Source of the DNA: Metaphire vulgaris | Lineage: Eukaryota; Annelida; Clitellata; Crassiclitellata; Megascolecidae | Assembly (NCBI GenBank): GCA_018105865.1 | Contig: CM030836.1 | Coordinates: 20,807,943-20,871,942, forward strand | Reading direction: 5' to 3' | Length of the DNA stretch: 64,000 nucleotides | Part shown: piece by piece, positions 44,711 to 64,000 of the stretch | Numbering within the stretch: the first letter of the stretch is position 1 | Layout of the letters: each line of letters begins with the position of its first letter | Translations under genes and position numbers: made by a program | The notes under the pieces: model-generated | What the model saw: only the letters and a program-made list of their open reading frames with translations | What the model was told of the DNA's origin: nothing | The model's database searches: none

Positions 44711-47700
44711 CTAAGCCATGTAGATGAAATGGTTTAGATTGTTGTCATCGCGTCTCATGTACTTGTGTTCGATTAACCATTCGATCTGTTCCTTAATCAT
44801 TTTCTTTGACGGCGCAAACATATTCTTGAGAATATCGATGAGTTCTGTCTGAAGAGCTGCGTTGCTGATGTGTTTCCTCATCTTCAGGATCTTCACAATC
44901 GCCTCCTGCAAAACATCAAGCCAGTCGCTAGATGTGGTGAAAGTTTATCTGACCGCAGAAAGGGAACCCATATCACAGAAGACGTAACGCACTCTGAGGA
45001 GCAATCAAATTGTTCAGAGCTCTAGGGGTGCAGACAATTTGGGGTAATACAGAGGATGCTAGAAAAATCTATTGTATATTAAAAAAAACCACCTAGGGAA
45101 TTAAGTCTAGATCTGAGAAGAGAAATCTTAGAAGAAAATGGACGAAACAGTTGCTTGCCTGAACCCTGAATATCCTTAGTTGCATTATTCCTTCATTGTC
45201 TTCCTCTTTACTGCGATCGGTTGATAACTGAAGCCGGCCGATAAGGTTCATCTTTCCACGTCTCTGCAGTTTACCGTTTTTGCTACAAAGATTAGAAATT
45301 AAAATCTGTATTTTCAGAATCAAAACTTAGCTGGAAAATACTTCCCAGAAAACTGGTTGTAGTTGTTGAACAGTAGAACCTTTTTGGTTATGAAAACAAC
45401 TTGCTTATAATGACACATCTGCGATGATTTCAACAGTTTGAATCTGTTTAGCTGGCCGTTGCTATAAAGCGAATTGAGCAGAAACCAATTTTTAAGCAAA
45501 CAATCATGGAAGCAAGTTAAAATTTCAATGCCACTTTAAGCGCTCAACAATTCCCTCAACTCTACTTCAGATGCTCTAGTAACTGATGTTTTCAACGATT
45601 AAAACTCATTCCCTTAGTACCATATCAAAGATATATCCAATGGATATTATACATCCATCAATAGACAACACGATCCAAATGAGAGCAACAACTCACATTA
45701 ACCCAAACTCTTGATTGACCCAAAATAATGTGTTGTCTGTGAAATCCTTGGGAGTCTTGATTTCAGGATCGCAAACGAGAATCTGTCGCTTGATTTTTGC
45801 AAAAGACACCAGACTCTGGAGAAAAAGGCAACAGAAACACACTCTGTAATACACAGTACATTGAAACCCAAAATAATATCACTTAATTGTCTAATAATTC
45901 ACCAAATTTTTAGCCACAAATTGTCAGCAAACATACATATTTGGATGCATAGAAAGGCATTGTAGACGCTCAAAGAAAGACGGGATGCTAACTCACGAAA
46001 AGTGTTTTCCTCAGTTCGGAATCTGGAAGTTCAGTGGCAAGTTTCAAGCTTTCGTAACTGATTCGATCTTTCGGACGCTGATTCCACGCGAAAAGAACGG
46101 CCATCTGGAACGTTGTAACTTCCAGATCAAATTTTCCTACATCATTACTAAAAGCAATCTGTGAAAAACACACAAAAACCTGCATCGGTTAAGACAAATG
46201 GTGTTTATTCTAGCCACCTAGACATTGGAAGGAGTTAACAATTTTTGGGGGAACAGACATTGGGGAGGACATACTACTTGCCAAAATGTCAACAACAAAG
46301 TTGGGGGGGATTTCAAACTGGGGGGTGTGTTCCCCAGAGAAGGCCTAGAATAAACACTGAAGACAAATGCAATGGTAGCATATACAATAATTCTCTATGT
46401 CATCAAATGACTGAATTTCTGATTATGACTACAATTACTCTTGAAAATTTCTAAAACTGCCAGACAACCAGAAAGCGATTGAAATAAACGCTAACAATGC
46501 CGTTTGACATAAGGTGGTGCCACTGGAGCTTGCGTCCGCTGTGCTTCTGTCGGTAGAACTCCTCCACCTGTGGAATATAGTCTTCCAGTTCCATCGGAAG
46601 AGTTACAGAAACCCGATCGCTACTCCTTGCCCATGCACCCGCATTCAAGATTTTGATGCTAATGGAGTCTAAAAACCCACACAAAAACCAGACTACACGT
46701 CATCACCGGTAAATGTGAACGTAACGCAGCATTACACCAAATATTATGCTTACGTCTTGCATCCAAAACCCCAAATACTATTGAGTCAAAATACCCGCGA
46801 GGCCTTCGTTGTTGTTACGATGCGCTTCTTTGAACTCCTGGTTGAGATCTTCGCTCACTTTGATATCTTGAAACATTCTCGCCAACTTGTTGACGTAATC
46901 GGCCGGCATCCCAACCTCCTGCAACACAGACAACGGCAGATGTGCATTACTGATACTCCACCTCAGACCCAAAGACCAATTTCTTTTTCACACACACACA
47001 TACAAAGTTCACCGTCATCAAAAGCCCGTGTATGGTTCAAGAAAGAGTTCCCTAAACTTTGTAACCCATAGCAGTTAGCTGAGAAACACTTGACTCGGCT
47101 CTCTGCGATAGTAGCACACGCACACATGCACACACACACACACACACATCAAAGTGTACTGATTGTATTGCTTAGCAACCTGTTTTATTAATTTATAAAA
47201 TCCCATAAATATTTTAACAATTCAATTGATTTAGACATTAGTTGAGAATTAATAATCTGGTTCAAAAGTAAATGTAATAGTTTTTCATTTTTCACTCAGT
47301 GCACAGATGGAACAGTAATAATAATGCATGGTGTCTGTATTGGATCAAGCTGAACACTCTGAACACTAATACATTAAGAGATAAATCAACCCAACTATAA
47401 CTATAACATTATGTCGTGGCTTCATCCATCAGTCAAACCTGTTTAAATTCACATTTTGTGGACTTTGGGATCACAAAGGCTTATCCAAAGAATTCAAATA
47501 CATTCTGTGGGTGGGGGGGAGGGCGATCGCAGGTTACCCCGGCCCTGATACAATGCAAACTCACTCGCAGCCATTCGACCATGTTTTCTTCCTTCTCGTT
47601 GTCCGCGGAAGAGTCGAGGATTAGACGGCGAGTGAGGTGAGCCTTGTGATACCTCATGAACACATCCTTATTCTGGACGTACTTCAGGACAAGCAACTGA

Positions 47701-50700
47701 AATTCAAGTGCAAACATTTAAACCGAACACTGCACAAAATCCTCTTTAATTACAACCCATAGAAATGCATGAAACGGCAAGCACTGAATTAATTAAGCAC
47801 AATGCATTCTGACGCAAAAGAATGCGTCGTAGAACGAGTGGCAAATTTTAAACCATCCTAAAGTCTAAATCATGTCACTTCCAATCTACTCAGCTGTCTT
47901 TTGAACACCCAATGACTGTCAAGAAGGATCAGTTACAGCAAAATCTTAAATGAAGTAGAAAATCCAGAATTCATAAAACCACAAAAAAAACTATAATGAT
48001 ATAAGTTTTCTGTCGATGGCGAATCAGTGTTTAAATTTGGTACATTCAAAAAGTCATTCCAATTTGAAGGTACAAGTTCTCAAAAAAAAATCAAATTAAT
48101 ACAAGTTGTAAATGGCCTATAATAACTCATTCATTCTACAGTCTACTCAACTGTGTGTAACATCAATTATATTATTGTAAATCTCAAATATAATAAAACA
48201 ATGAGAGGCAGGCAGCAATTTTACCACTTCTCGCAGTTTGCGCTCCACTTCCTCGGACGCGAGTTTCTTGCTCAGTGGCGTCTTCCTGAGCAGCATATCA
48301 CAGTAGTTGGCGAGCAGCTCGGGACATTTCGACTCCGGCTGAGTCTTTGCACCGATACTAAATGGTCAAAATTAAGCGGAAAGTTTAGCACATTTACCAA
48401 CAGCTTCAAAGTAAACAATTCTGAATGTGAATCCAATAAAAACCGTACATACACACACTGACTTAATACAGTAGAAGCCTGTTAACCCCATCGCCCTGCA
48501 AGACCAATTTTCCTGTCTCAAAATATATAGGGTTAACATATATACAGAAAGCATGGAACCTGGGCTATCGGTATCTGAACTTGGTGAAGCTCCGTAGGTT
48601 TCTGAGACATTGGCTAACATGAACACTTGTTACAGTCCATCAAAGTCTGTTAACGAGTCTCAACTGTATTTTCTTTAAAATGCCATTCACAATATTATTG
48701 TCTTACCTCTTTATCTTGGCCGGCAACTCTAACTTGAATATCGATGTATCGTTGACTATGTGCTTGTATGCCTGTAAACAACACAAAGACTTTATAAACA
48801 AACTGTAGTCATCCTCCCAAATAAATGGTTCGAGCAAAATTGTTTTTAAACTTAGAGGTGTCAACATTAAGATAACCAAAAACCTGCATAGATTGCTTCA
48901 CTTACATAATTGGCCCAAGGCTAGCAGACTTGAACCATTTTAACCCCTCAAACTAAAAGGCAACAGATGTCATTCTAGGAAAACAAGATGCAGGGTTTAA
49001 ATGGTTAAGAATGAACACAAATGTACATTTGTGAAAGTACAATTAACAGATTTAGAGCTACAAGGGAATAGACAGGGCAATAGAAAGGGGAACAGAAAGG
49101 GGAAAAGAAAGGGCAATAGAAAGGAGAAAAGAAAGGGGAAAAGAAAAGATGCGTTACCATATCTCGTGATGTTAAAAATCTAGGGTCATCGTTAAACGCC
49201 TCTTTGACCAAATGACTAAAACGGTTGAAGAGTTCCAGTAGCTTCTCCACGTACTGTTCAGAATCCTGCGACAGAAATTCATACACTAAACATCATTGTT
49301 TAATTGACTCAAGCAACCAGGAAATTAACAAATTATTCCAATTAACACGGACAAGGAATTCTTTAAACAATCGTATAAGAAATGCGTTCAATTAAAAATA
49401 ATAAGACATAGAACCAATGCAGGTTGAACATCACAGATCCAGAAGTTTAACACTAAAGGTTTTAAATTTCAGCTCTAAATTTCACGATAACAATGCTGGA
49501 TAGAATGAGATAAGTAACCTACGGTAGTGATGAGATCTGCAGATGATATCATATCGGCGAGACCTTGGTTTTTTATGTGATCTTCCAGATATCGCAGCAT
49601 TTCGTCAATTCCTCTTTCCACTCGATCCATTAGACTGAACATCAGATGTAACTCTGAGACAAAAGAAAAACATTAAGCACTGTCCCACGGTTAATACTAA
49701 AGGGGTCTATAGATGACAATCTATGTGCTAATAAACTCCTTTGTTCAACCAAATGGAGGCTCAAATGAAACCATGAAACAAAATCAAAGTAAAATCAAAT
49801 ATCAAATTCAACTCTGCACCAACAATGGACAACGGCCAGAAATCTGCAGCCCAATCAGTTACTGTCTCATTTTCCTTCATTCGCAATTAATATCTTTGTC
49901 TTAAGAGCGCAATTTGGGCGACGTGACGAGTGCGGCAAAAGGTTGGTCTGATCGTACTTCTTGTTTCGTTATTTCTGATCATGATCGGGCACTCGGCAAT
50001 GATCGTGTCCTTGAAGACTGTCACGAGAACATTAACACAGCAAGTGACCAACTGAAACGTAAAAACAACACAGATTACACAGTGCAGGAAATAGTCAACC
50101 TCTCATGGAAGAAAATTCCTATCATGTCAGTGTCAATTGTTATCATCAAAAGTAAATTATGACATCATCATCATCATCATCATCTTCACAACCATTGTCA
50201 CACTGTTGACACAGTCCAACAGATGAATGACACAGAGACATAAATCCAAAATGATTACATTACAACTGTTCGTTACTGAAACATATTGACAGCAGCAGAA
50301 ATTCATTTCCAAAAAAACAGAGAAAGATACAAACCACTTCGACCGATTTGCAGTCTCTTCTTGTCTCGAGGTACCGCGTCGCCCTCTGTTCCTCCTCTTT
50401 CAGCTTTGAGTCGGCGTATTTCATGTACTCCTGGACACCGTTTGCGGCCAGATATTCGGGGGCTTTGGTTCTATAAAAAGACTCGGTCGCCTCGAGGTAA
50501 GCCTTCTCAAAATTCTCCCGATATATTTTGAGTTTATCGTCGCAGTCGCTACTCAGGTTCACTGCAGACGAATACATCAAACAAATGACTCTAGTTAATA
50601 ACAGAAGCTTATGTAGCAATGCCTGTCGGTTGGTGATCAATAAATTCATCTGAGCCTAACATTTTGTGGTCCACAGACAGAAGATCTCACCGTACGACTC

Positions 50701-51715
50701 GCGCACTCCAATGACCAGCTGCGAATCAAACGCCTCTCCATTGCGTTCTGCGTGAACAAGTTTCATGGCGCTGTCTTGAAGTCGATATTTGATGTTTGAG
50801 AAGATACTCTGGTTCCAACTGTCGAGCATCAGCTGACAAAAAAGTAACCCAACATAGAGTAAAAAATTACCCTAAAAGAGAGTCTAAAACCCCTAACATA
50901 GTCATAAAAATAAGTCTAACACAGAGTAAAAAACTAACCTTAATATAGAGTTAAATAATAACCATAAGACAGATTTTAAAAAAATAGAAAATAATCCCAA
51001 CAAAGAATAACCCTAGCATAGAGTTTTAAAAATAAACCTAAGACAGATTTTAAAAATAAAAATAAGCATAACACAGAGTAAAAATTACCCTAACATAAAG
51101 TAAAAAATAACCATCACATATATCTTTAAAAAAGTAAAAATTAAATCAATTTTTAAATTAAAAATTAAATTAAGTAAAAATTACCCTAACATAGAGTAAA
51201 AATTAACCATCACATATATCTTTGAAAAATAAAAATAACCATAACATAGAGTCGTCGCTATGATCAAGACAACATCAAAAGCTTCGAGTCTCAATGGACT
51301 CCATGGAAATGACTGGCTCTTATTCACCTTCCGAACGATGCTTTCCTCTGCCTGGTTCTTCTTCTGGACAGACTGATGACCTTTCCCAGCAATCGTTGCT
51401 TCCAGTTGGCCAAAAGGCTTTGGCAGATAATCACACTGTGTGAAAAACTTACTCCACTCGGCGATGTATGCCTTTAGCAGCGCGGAATCCTCTTCGTGTG
51501 ACAACACTCGCTGAAAGCAAATTGCATTGGGTAGCATAACAAATTCTAACTAAGATACGATGAGATACAAGCAATATAGATCCATGCAAATTCCGTTGGC
51601 TGTTTTGAGAAGCTCCTAAAGACACACTTATTTAACATATCTTATAAGTGACTCCTTTGTAAAGCGCTCCTGTCTTTAGCTCCAGTTATGTTACTGTGCT
51701 ATATAAATTGTCTGA

Positions 51716-51769
<54 letters not shown>

Positions 51770-52369
51770 ACATTCGGAGAATCAATGGCAGAAACAAAGC
51801 CATCTTACTGTCTGCGCGTCTCGTATGAAATCCAGAATATCTTCGTGCAGAGCCTGGTGAACTTTGTTCGCCCCCTTCTCGTCCCAGAGGCAGACGGAAT
51901 GAACAGACCTGGAGAAAAGGCATCAAAAACAATATACTTGCTCCAAAATTCAACCAACTATTGAGGCAACAACCAATAATAATTGATAATTTCATCACCA
52001 AAGTAAGAGATTTCAACCTTAACACACCTTAATGCTCCCTAATAAAAATAGATATAGATTACAAAAGAGGTGACAAGGTAGTCATGTTGTCAGCAATATT
52101 TGCCCACAGTATTAACCCTTTGACCCGATGATCTCTATAACTTTTAGGCTATGAAGTCAAAATATCGGCCTTACACGGTGAAAGGGTCAATAACAACTTT
52201 TTTTCATTTAGCCTGGCTCTTTACTGCAATAAAACTGAAATCACTTTGGCATTACAGACCAGAAAAGGTCCTGCCATTCGTCCCGTGAAACGGTCTCTTG
52301 ATGCAGTAGTTTCAGGACAGTTGGCCTCATAGCCGGCCATTTGTCCTCAAACTGGAGTTGTCCTTGTTG
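44711..52369 (-). CDS. CUL5: Cullin-5, scaffold of CRL5 E3 ubiquitin ligases (first coding exon uncertain)
   Basis: Seventeen minus-strand exons splice in phase to 773 aa: 52260-52369, 51809-51908, 51328-51510, 50691-50832, 50335-50561, 49958-50051, 49523-49653, 49158-49265, 48707-48771, 48225-48357, 47565-47696, 46795-46918, 46496-46668, 45997-46158, 45697-45815, 45159-45282, 44711-44905. Cullin-5 bridges Elongin-SOCS-box receptors and a RING protein. The order fits: N-terminal cullin repeats (QFEDKWPAMRPTVLKLL, SVHSVCLWDEKG), the central region (NPHSGR-type HSGRKLQWHHLMSNGI) and a C-terminal winged helix ending HFIYMA. The NEDD8-acceptor lysine is in VKILKMRKHISNA. Human cullin-5 has 780 residues, so only a few N-terminal codons are missing. 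An ATG-TTG followed by GTATGT at 52524-52519 would supply them in phase, but this is unproven. The intron after exon 45159-45282 has a GC donor. No frame breaks. Confidence 0.95.
49062..49150. repeat. Purine minisatellite next to a cullin-5 splice donor
   Basis: About eight imperfect 11-12 bp units of the GGGGAAAAGAAAG type. It ends seven bases before the exon border at 49158, inside the intron, so it forms a pyrimidine-rich block directly after the donor on the coding strand. Confidence 0.85.
50845..51255. repeat. Degenerate minisatellite in a cullin-5 intron
   Basis: Imperfect repeats of a roughly 35-40 bp A-rich unit containing ACCCTAACATAGAGTAAAAA, filling most of the intron between the exons at 51328 and 50832. 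Confidence 0.8.
51717..51766. repeat. (AAT)n microsatellite in a cullin-5 intron
   Basis: Uninterrupted AAT units between the exons at 51809-51908 and 51328-51510. Confidence 0.95.
52112..52190. mobile_element. Diverged TTAA-type palindrome
   Basis: Starts TTAACCCTTTGACC and ends GGTGAAAGGGTCAA, about the same length as the other family members. The right TTAA is mutated and the core differs. It lies in the intron before cullin-5 exon 51908. Confidence 0.5.
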
Positions 52370-54540
52370 CTATAAGGACAAAACAACATGACAGTTCTTT
52401 TATTAATATCAACTGATAGAGTCGTACATTTGCATAGACAGTCAGGAAAGTGTTCCAAGTAATGAATTGGGCAGTTTGATACTATGTCGTTAATTTTATA
52501 GAATACTTTCTTACATACCAACATTACTTAGTCCTGGGATTTAATCATTCAGCAGTAGAATATAGCAGTCAAAATATTTTCAACTGTGAGCTTTGCATAA
52601 AATACAGCAATTATATCTTCCATCTTCTTTCATTGCCGATTGTCCTTGGTGTATTGGCGCAAACTTGGATGAAAATGCGGTGGCCAACCCCATACCTTCC
52701 CCTTACATATGAAAGCGGCTTCCCGGGTGTGAGGGTAATCTCTGGGCCAACTACTCAAGAAACTCCCAAGTACTGGGAACAACATATCAGAAAGCTTTGC
52801 AAAGACACAACCATAATCATATCATCATCACTGCCACCACCAAAGACGAGACTAGTAACAGAAGGCAATTGGAAAATTATGTGGGAAAGATCTAGACCAA
52901 CTCTCCCTCACGAAATCATTTACGTAGCGCTACTGTTGCGTTCACCACTGGCAGTTTCCCCAGCGGTCGGTCGCCCTACATTCAAACGTGAATTAATCCA
53001 AAAATCCCCGCAAATAAGACTGACTCTGAATAAGAACCCACTTTCAGCATTTTTTCAAATCGCGAAATTCTATTTTCTAAATAAATGACTTAAATAAAAA
53101 GAAAAACACAATCTGAGTCATTTATATTATGGCCGTCAGTGTTGCCGCTTTCGATTAGAAAATTCAGAAGATTTGCATAAAAATTCGGCTCTTTAATAAT
53201 TATGGACAAGCACGAATGAAGACGAAGAATATGAAAAGATGATTTAAACAATATGCAGTTTTAGAAGGTCTGACTTTTTGTGACGACTTGTGACGAGGGT
53301 AGTGACACTTCTTATAATTTAGTAACATTCTGTCCAGAGGCATTCGAATAAACGTAAGGATACCCAACCCACACAGCTTTACGCAGGCCGAAACCAACAG
53401 GCCAATTTACGATCGGCTATGCACTGTTAAATATATGACGAAACTGGAAAGGCCATGCTGCCATCTGTCGACCCGTGCAGGGGTCTACCCCCAAAAAAAA
53501 AATTATCACCGGATTTGGGCCAATCTCAAAAATGGTCTATGAAGCAAGTGGGGATGTTTGAACATCCCCAAACAACCCCGTGGCGCCGCCCCTGGGTATG
53601 GCTAGGGGTAGGAGTACCCCTAGGTGTAGTGGTACCCATAGGGCTAGGGGTAGGGGTACCCCTGGGGATAGGGTAGGGAAATCAAAATTAAGTGCTAGCC
53701 ATTCACACGTCTGCCAATACCATTCTCTGTAGTTTTATATCAAAAGTGCTTGGCATTCAGAATTTTGCATGTGAGAAGTGAAGAGCATCCGCAAATCAAG
53801 TTTTTTCAAAAATTAGGCCACTATCTCTTGTAGATCAAAAGTGCTTGGCATTCAGAATTTTGTCTGTGGTATTCTCTAATGCGTAAATTGGACATTTTAA
53901 AGAACATTTTTAAACTACAGAGAATGGTATTGGCACACGTGTGAATGGCTAGCACTTTTGACAGAGAAGTGAAGAGCACCTGCTAATCAAGTTTTTTTCA
54001 AAAATTAGGCCACTATATCTCTTGAGGATCAAAAGTGCTTAGCATTCAGAATTTTGCCTGTGGTATTCTCTAATGCGTAAATTGGACATTTTATGATCAT
54101 TTTTAAACTACAGAGAATGGCATTGGCAGACGTGTGAATGGCTAGCGCTTTTGACAGCTGAAAGAGGTTAGTGTAAATAGTATTAGATTCAAATCGCCAA
54201 CTATACAAAAATACTTGCGCTATAATTATTTTCATCATCGACTGGGAAGAAACAGACAAGCAGCTAATTTTTTATAGCTCTGTGGTGTTTGGATTTATTT
54301 ATTTGGGTTTTCCAGGCTTTTCCTTAATTTTGTCAAAATTAATTGCAAACACCGACCTGGCGACGGTTGATAAGAAATTCGGCGATTTAACAATTTTATT
54401 TCTTTACTTTAGAATAGTCGTTAGTTATTCGGCGATTCGCAGTGAAGTTGGAAGGATTCTCACACCGATTGCTTTGCACTGGTGTATTAGTACACTGATA
54501 GAGCTACTGTAGATTTAGACTGCTGTACTGTGACGACAGA
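52370..54540. other. Region between divergent cullin-5 and ATG16L
   Basis: It should contain the cullin-5 first exon and both promoters. I see no certain exon. A tandem satellite-like block fills 53690-54170. Runs of GGTAGGGGTACCCCTAGGG type lie at about 53595-53675. Confidence 0.6.
53770..54162. repeat. Tandem pair of a dispersed ~197-bp satellite unit
   Basis: Two adjacent units (about 53770-53966 and 53966-54162) share GAAGTGAAGAGCA..., TTAGGCCACTAT, CTAATGCGTAAATTGGACAT and GTGTGAATGGCTAGC. Much of the unit recurs inverted at 2977-3330, so the family is dispersed as well as tandem. Confidence 0.85.
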
Positions 54541-62069
<7,529 letters not shown>

Positions 62070-63119
62070 TTTAAAATCTCCATGGCAACTGATTTAGTCA
62101 GGGTCCACTGTGCAGTGTACACCCAATGCAAGGTCCAATTTTGGAAATGAGGGGAGGGTAGTGACTTGTAAGTAAGTAAGTAAGTCCAAGATGTCGAACA
62201 GGTTATGGCCATGCTTTGTCAATTTTAAACCAAGAATACTAAGAAGCTTTTAATCAGAAGGCTGTGCTGGTGAGACCACCAGACACCGTCAGTTTGTTCT
62301 TATAATGAAATGAGAGATAAATACATCACAAGACATTTTCCTGCTACGTTTTGGGCTCATTCACTTATTCTGTGATGCTATTTTTCTTGGCTTTTTCCCT
62401 CCTCCTGGGTGTACCCAAGACGGTTCATTATAAGTCCATGTTCTGTGCTGTTTAAGTCTTTGTGAAAACAGTCTGATAGAGTGGTAGCCAAGCCCATCGA
62501 AGGTGTGAACCGCAAAAAAATGACAATTTTCAAAAGCTTGGGAGCCACGTTGCCACAATTACTAGACACAAAAGCGAGGTAGTGTCATGAAATTCTTTAA
62601 TTAAATCTCTGCTGCTATTTTTATGGGACCTATGATGAAATCCACAAACAGGCAACATTTTTACTGTTATGTGGCAATTGTTTGTATGCTTCTGTTAATC
62701 TGCTCATTATGGCTTATCCATATAGTACGTACGCAAAAACGTCTATTTTCAACCCCATCCCAGTTGGCACAGCGTACATAGGCAAACATCTAAATCCCAC
62801 TCCCTCCCCTCGTTGCGTATGTACTATAGATGGATATTATGGACTCGAATTGTTAAGCTTTTCGCGAGCTGCAGATTCTGCTAGAAAGAGTTGAATGCAT
62901 CTCGCGAGCCACAGTTTGGCCACACCCCCTGTAACAGACATTTTTTGTTCATGTATAACCTGTTCAAAATCTTTACATAATTAAATTTATTTGTTTATAT
63001 TATGATTAAACGGATTGCATGTGCATTTCGCGGTTTTTCGTTTATTCCTGGCCGTAATCTCCGAGCTGCACCACTGGCGTAACCATTGGCCCCCCTCCCC
63101 TTCCTATTCGGATCGGGAC

Positions 63120-63537
63120 AGGTCGACAATTTTTGGGCAATTTTTGACCACCTCCCCTTGTCAACAACTGTCAACTTTCAGTGACCCCTATTATTATGTC
63201 AAAAACTTTTAACCCCTCCCCCCCACTAAGACCAGTGGCGGGTCCCCCCAAAAGTTTAGAAGGTTATTATTTTTGCAGCGATGAGACCTTTTTCCCTTTC
63301 TTTCTTTTGTTCATCAAGTGTCATAATGTGGTGATGATGACCTTGTTTTTTGCTTGTCAATTGTCAGACTTTTTCGTTGTAATAAATAGTATTTCATGAA
63401 ATTCCCTATTTTTTATCATTTGTAAAAAATAAAATTGTTGACGTCAGCTTCTCATGACCCCCTCCCCTGTCAACAACTGTCAAACTGTTTTCAAACCCCT
63501 CCCTTCTATTTTGTTGACGTAATTAATGGACAGCCCC
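63120..63537. mobile_element. Interrupted Harbinger-type element
   Basis: Shares CTTGTCAACAACTGTCAA, TTATGTCAA and a right end TTGACGTAATTAATGGACAGCCCC with 20645-21089, in the same family and partly inverted. A CAGTGGCGGGTCCCCCC sequence at 63235 suggests a second element inserted into it. Confidence 0.6.
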
Positions 63538-63689
63538 CAAAGGTAAGTGCTGATGACAGATTTTCTCAAAGAAGCTCTTTAAATGGACGGGATTTTGACT
63601 TTGAAAATTTCCCACGTCTTCTGAATCAATCAGTCCTCAAAATTTGCAACCGTGCTTTTTCTTACGCTGCATCAGATTAACTTCGTATT

Positions 63690-63829
63690 GAAAGTCTGGT
63701 TCCCCATGCCGCCCAAAATTGGGACTCTATGCTTACTACTACACGCCTGGAAATAAATAGTTGGCCCCCATGCTTAGCAGTTGCCACCACAACGCGCCCC
63801 CCACATGTCAAATCCTGGAGCCGCCACTG
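63690..63829. mobile_element. Truncated hAT-type MITE
   Basis: The right half matches 40108-40303 (GGGACTCTATGCTTA..., GTTGCCACC..., TGTCAAATCCTGGAGCCGCCACTG). The left CAG terminus is not found. Confidence 0.65.
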
Positions 63830-64000
63830 GACGTCGGCACCCTCCCACCGAAGCTTTTTATTTCGAGATAAAAGAATAGGAAGCGGGTTTTTCTAGCGAA
63901 GCCAAAACCTGGAAGACGCGCTTAACAATGGTCAATATTTATCTCACGCAAAGTAAACGCCTTTACACAGGACAGAGTTTAAGATAACACTTCGACACAG

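Larger units (their letters stand above)
62070..64000. other. ATG16L 3' flank and transposon remnants
   Basis: The ATG16L 3' UTR occupies the left part. No further coding exon is recognised on either strand. From about 63070 rightward the sequence consists of element ends: CCACTGGCGTAACCATTGG (63072), an interrupted Harbinger-type copy (about 63120-63537) with a CAGTGGCGGGT terminus inside it (63235), and a truncated hAT MITE ending GAGCCGCCACTG at 63829. Confidence 0.6.

Noticed and set aside
62361..62569. Two overlapping minus-strand frames of about 65 codons
   Set aside because: They lie in the ATG16L 3' flank, show no splice signals or motifs, and their composition is that of untranslated DNA.

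Overview
The window is eukaryotic and almost certainly from a marine invertebrate animal. The genes are multi-exon with GT-AG introns of about 0.1-2 kb, and they are clearly metazoan: protein kinase D, cullin-5, a WD40-bearing ATG16L, an asparaginase-ankyrin fusion, a Tec-like SH2-tyrosine kinase and a claudin/PMP22-type tetraspan protein. Intergenic DNA is AT-rich, full of microsatellites and small terminal-inverted-repeat elements, and strikingly rich in the palindromic word TAGGCCTA. I cannot name the species; an invertebrate deuterostome is only a guess. All gene models below were built by eye from splice sites, codon phase and remembered family motifs, not by alignment.

Layout. 1-2 kb, minus strand: the first coding exon of a mitochondrial-type acetyl-CoA synthetase (579-986) and, upstream of it, an isolated last exon of the same family (1815-2006). 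6.0-15.3 kb, plus: 13-exon L-asparaginase with C-terminal ankyrin repeats. 17.2-20.6 kb, minus: GC-rich, intronless SH2-tyrosine kinase. 20.6-28.2 kb: gene-poor and repeat-rich. 28.2-39.0 kb, minus: 21-exon protein kinase D. 39.8-41.7 kb, plus: 3-exon claudin-like gene, head-to-head with protein kinase D. 42.6-43.7 kb: LINE debris. 44.7-52.4 kb, minus: cullin-5 (17 exons found, first coding exon uncertain). 54.5-62.1 kb, plus: 16-exon ATG16L, head-to-head with cullin-5. 62.1-64 kb: transposon remnants.

The genes do not form a pathway or cluster; they look like ordinary independent loci. I found no new multi-gene system. The more unusual signals are: (i) four reading-frame breaks that each look like a one-base change (acetyl-CoA synthetase exon, protein kinase D exon 4, both ends of the SH2 kinase), which suggest assembly indels unless shown to be real; (ii) an SH2 domain whose FLVR motif reads FLVYR and which carries a poly-serine insertion; (iii) two GC-AG introns; (iv) a family of about 80-bp near-palindromic TTAA-flanked elements with five or more copies; (v) several small DNA transposons with intact terminal repeats and target-site duplications.
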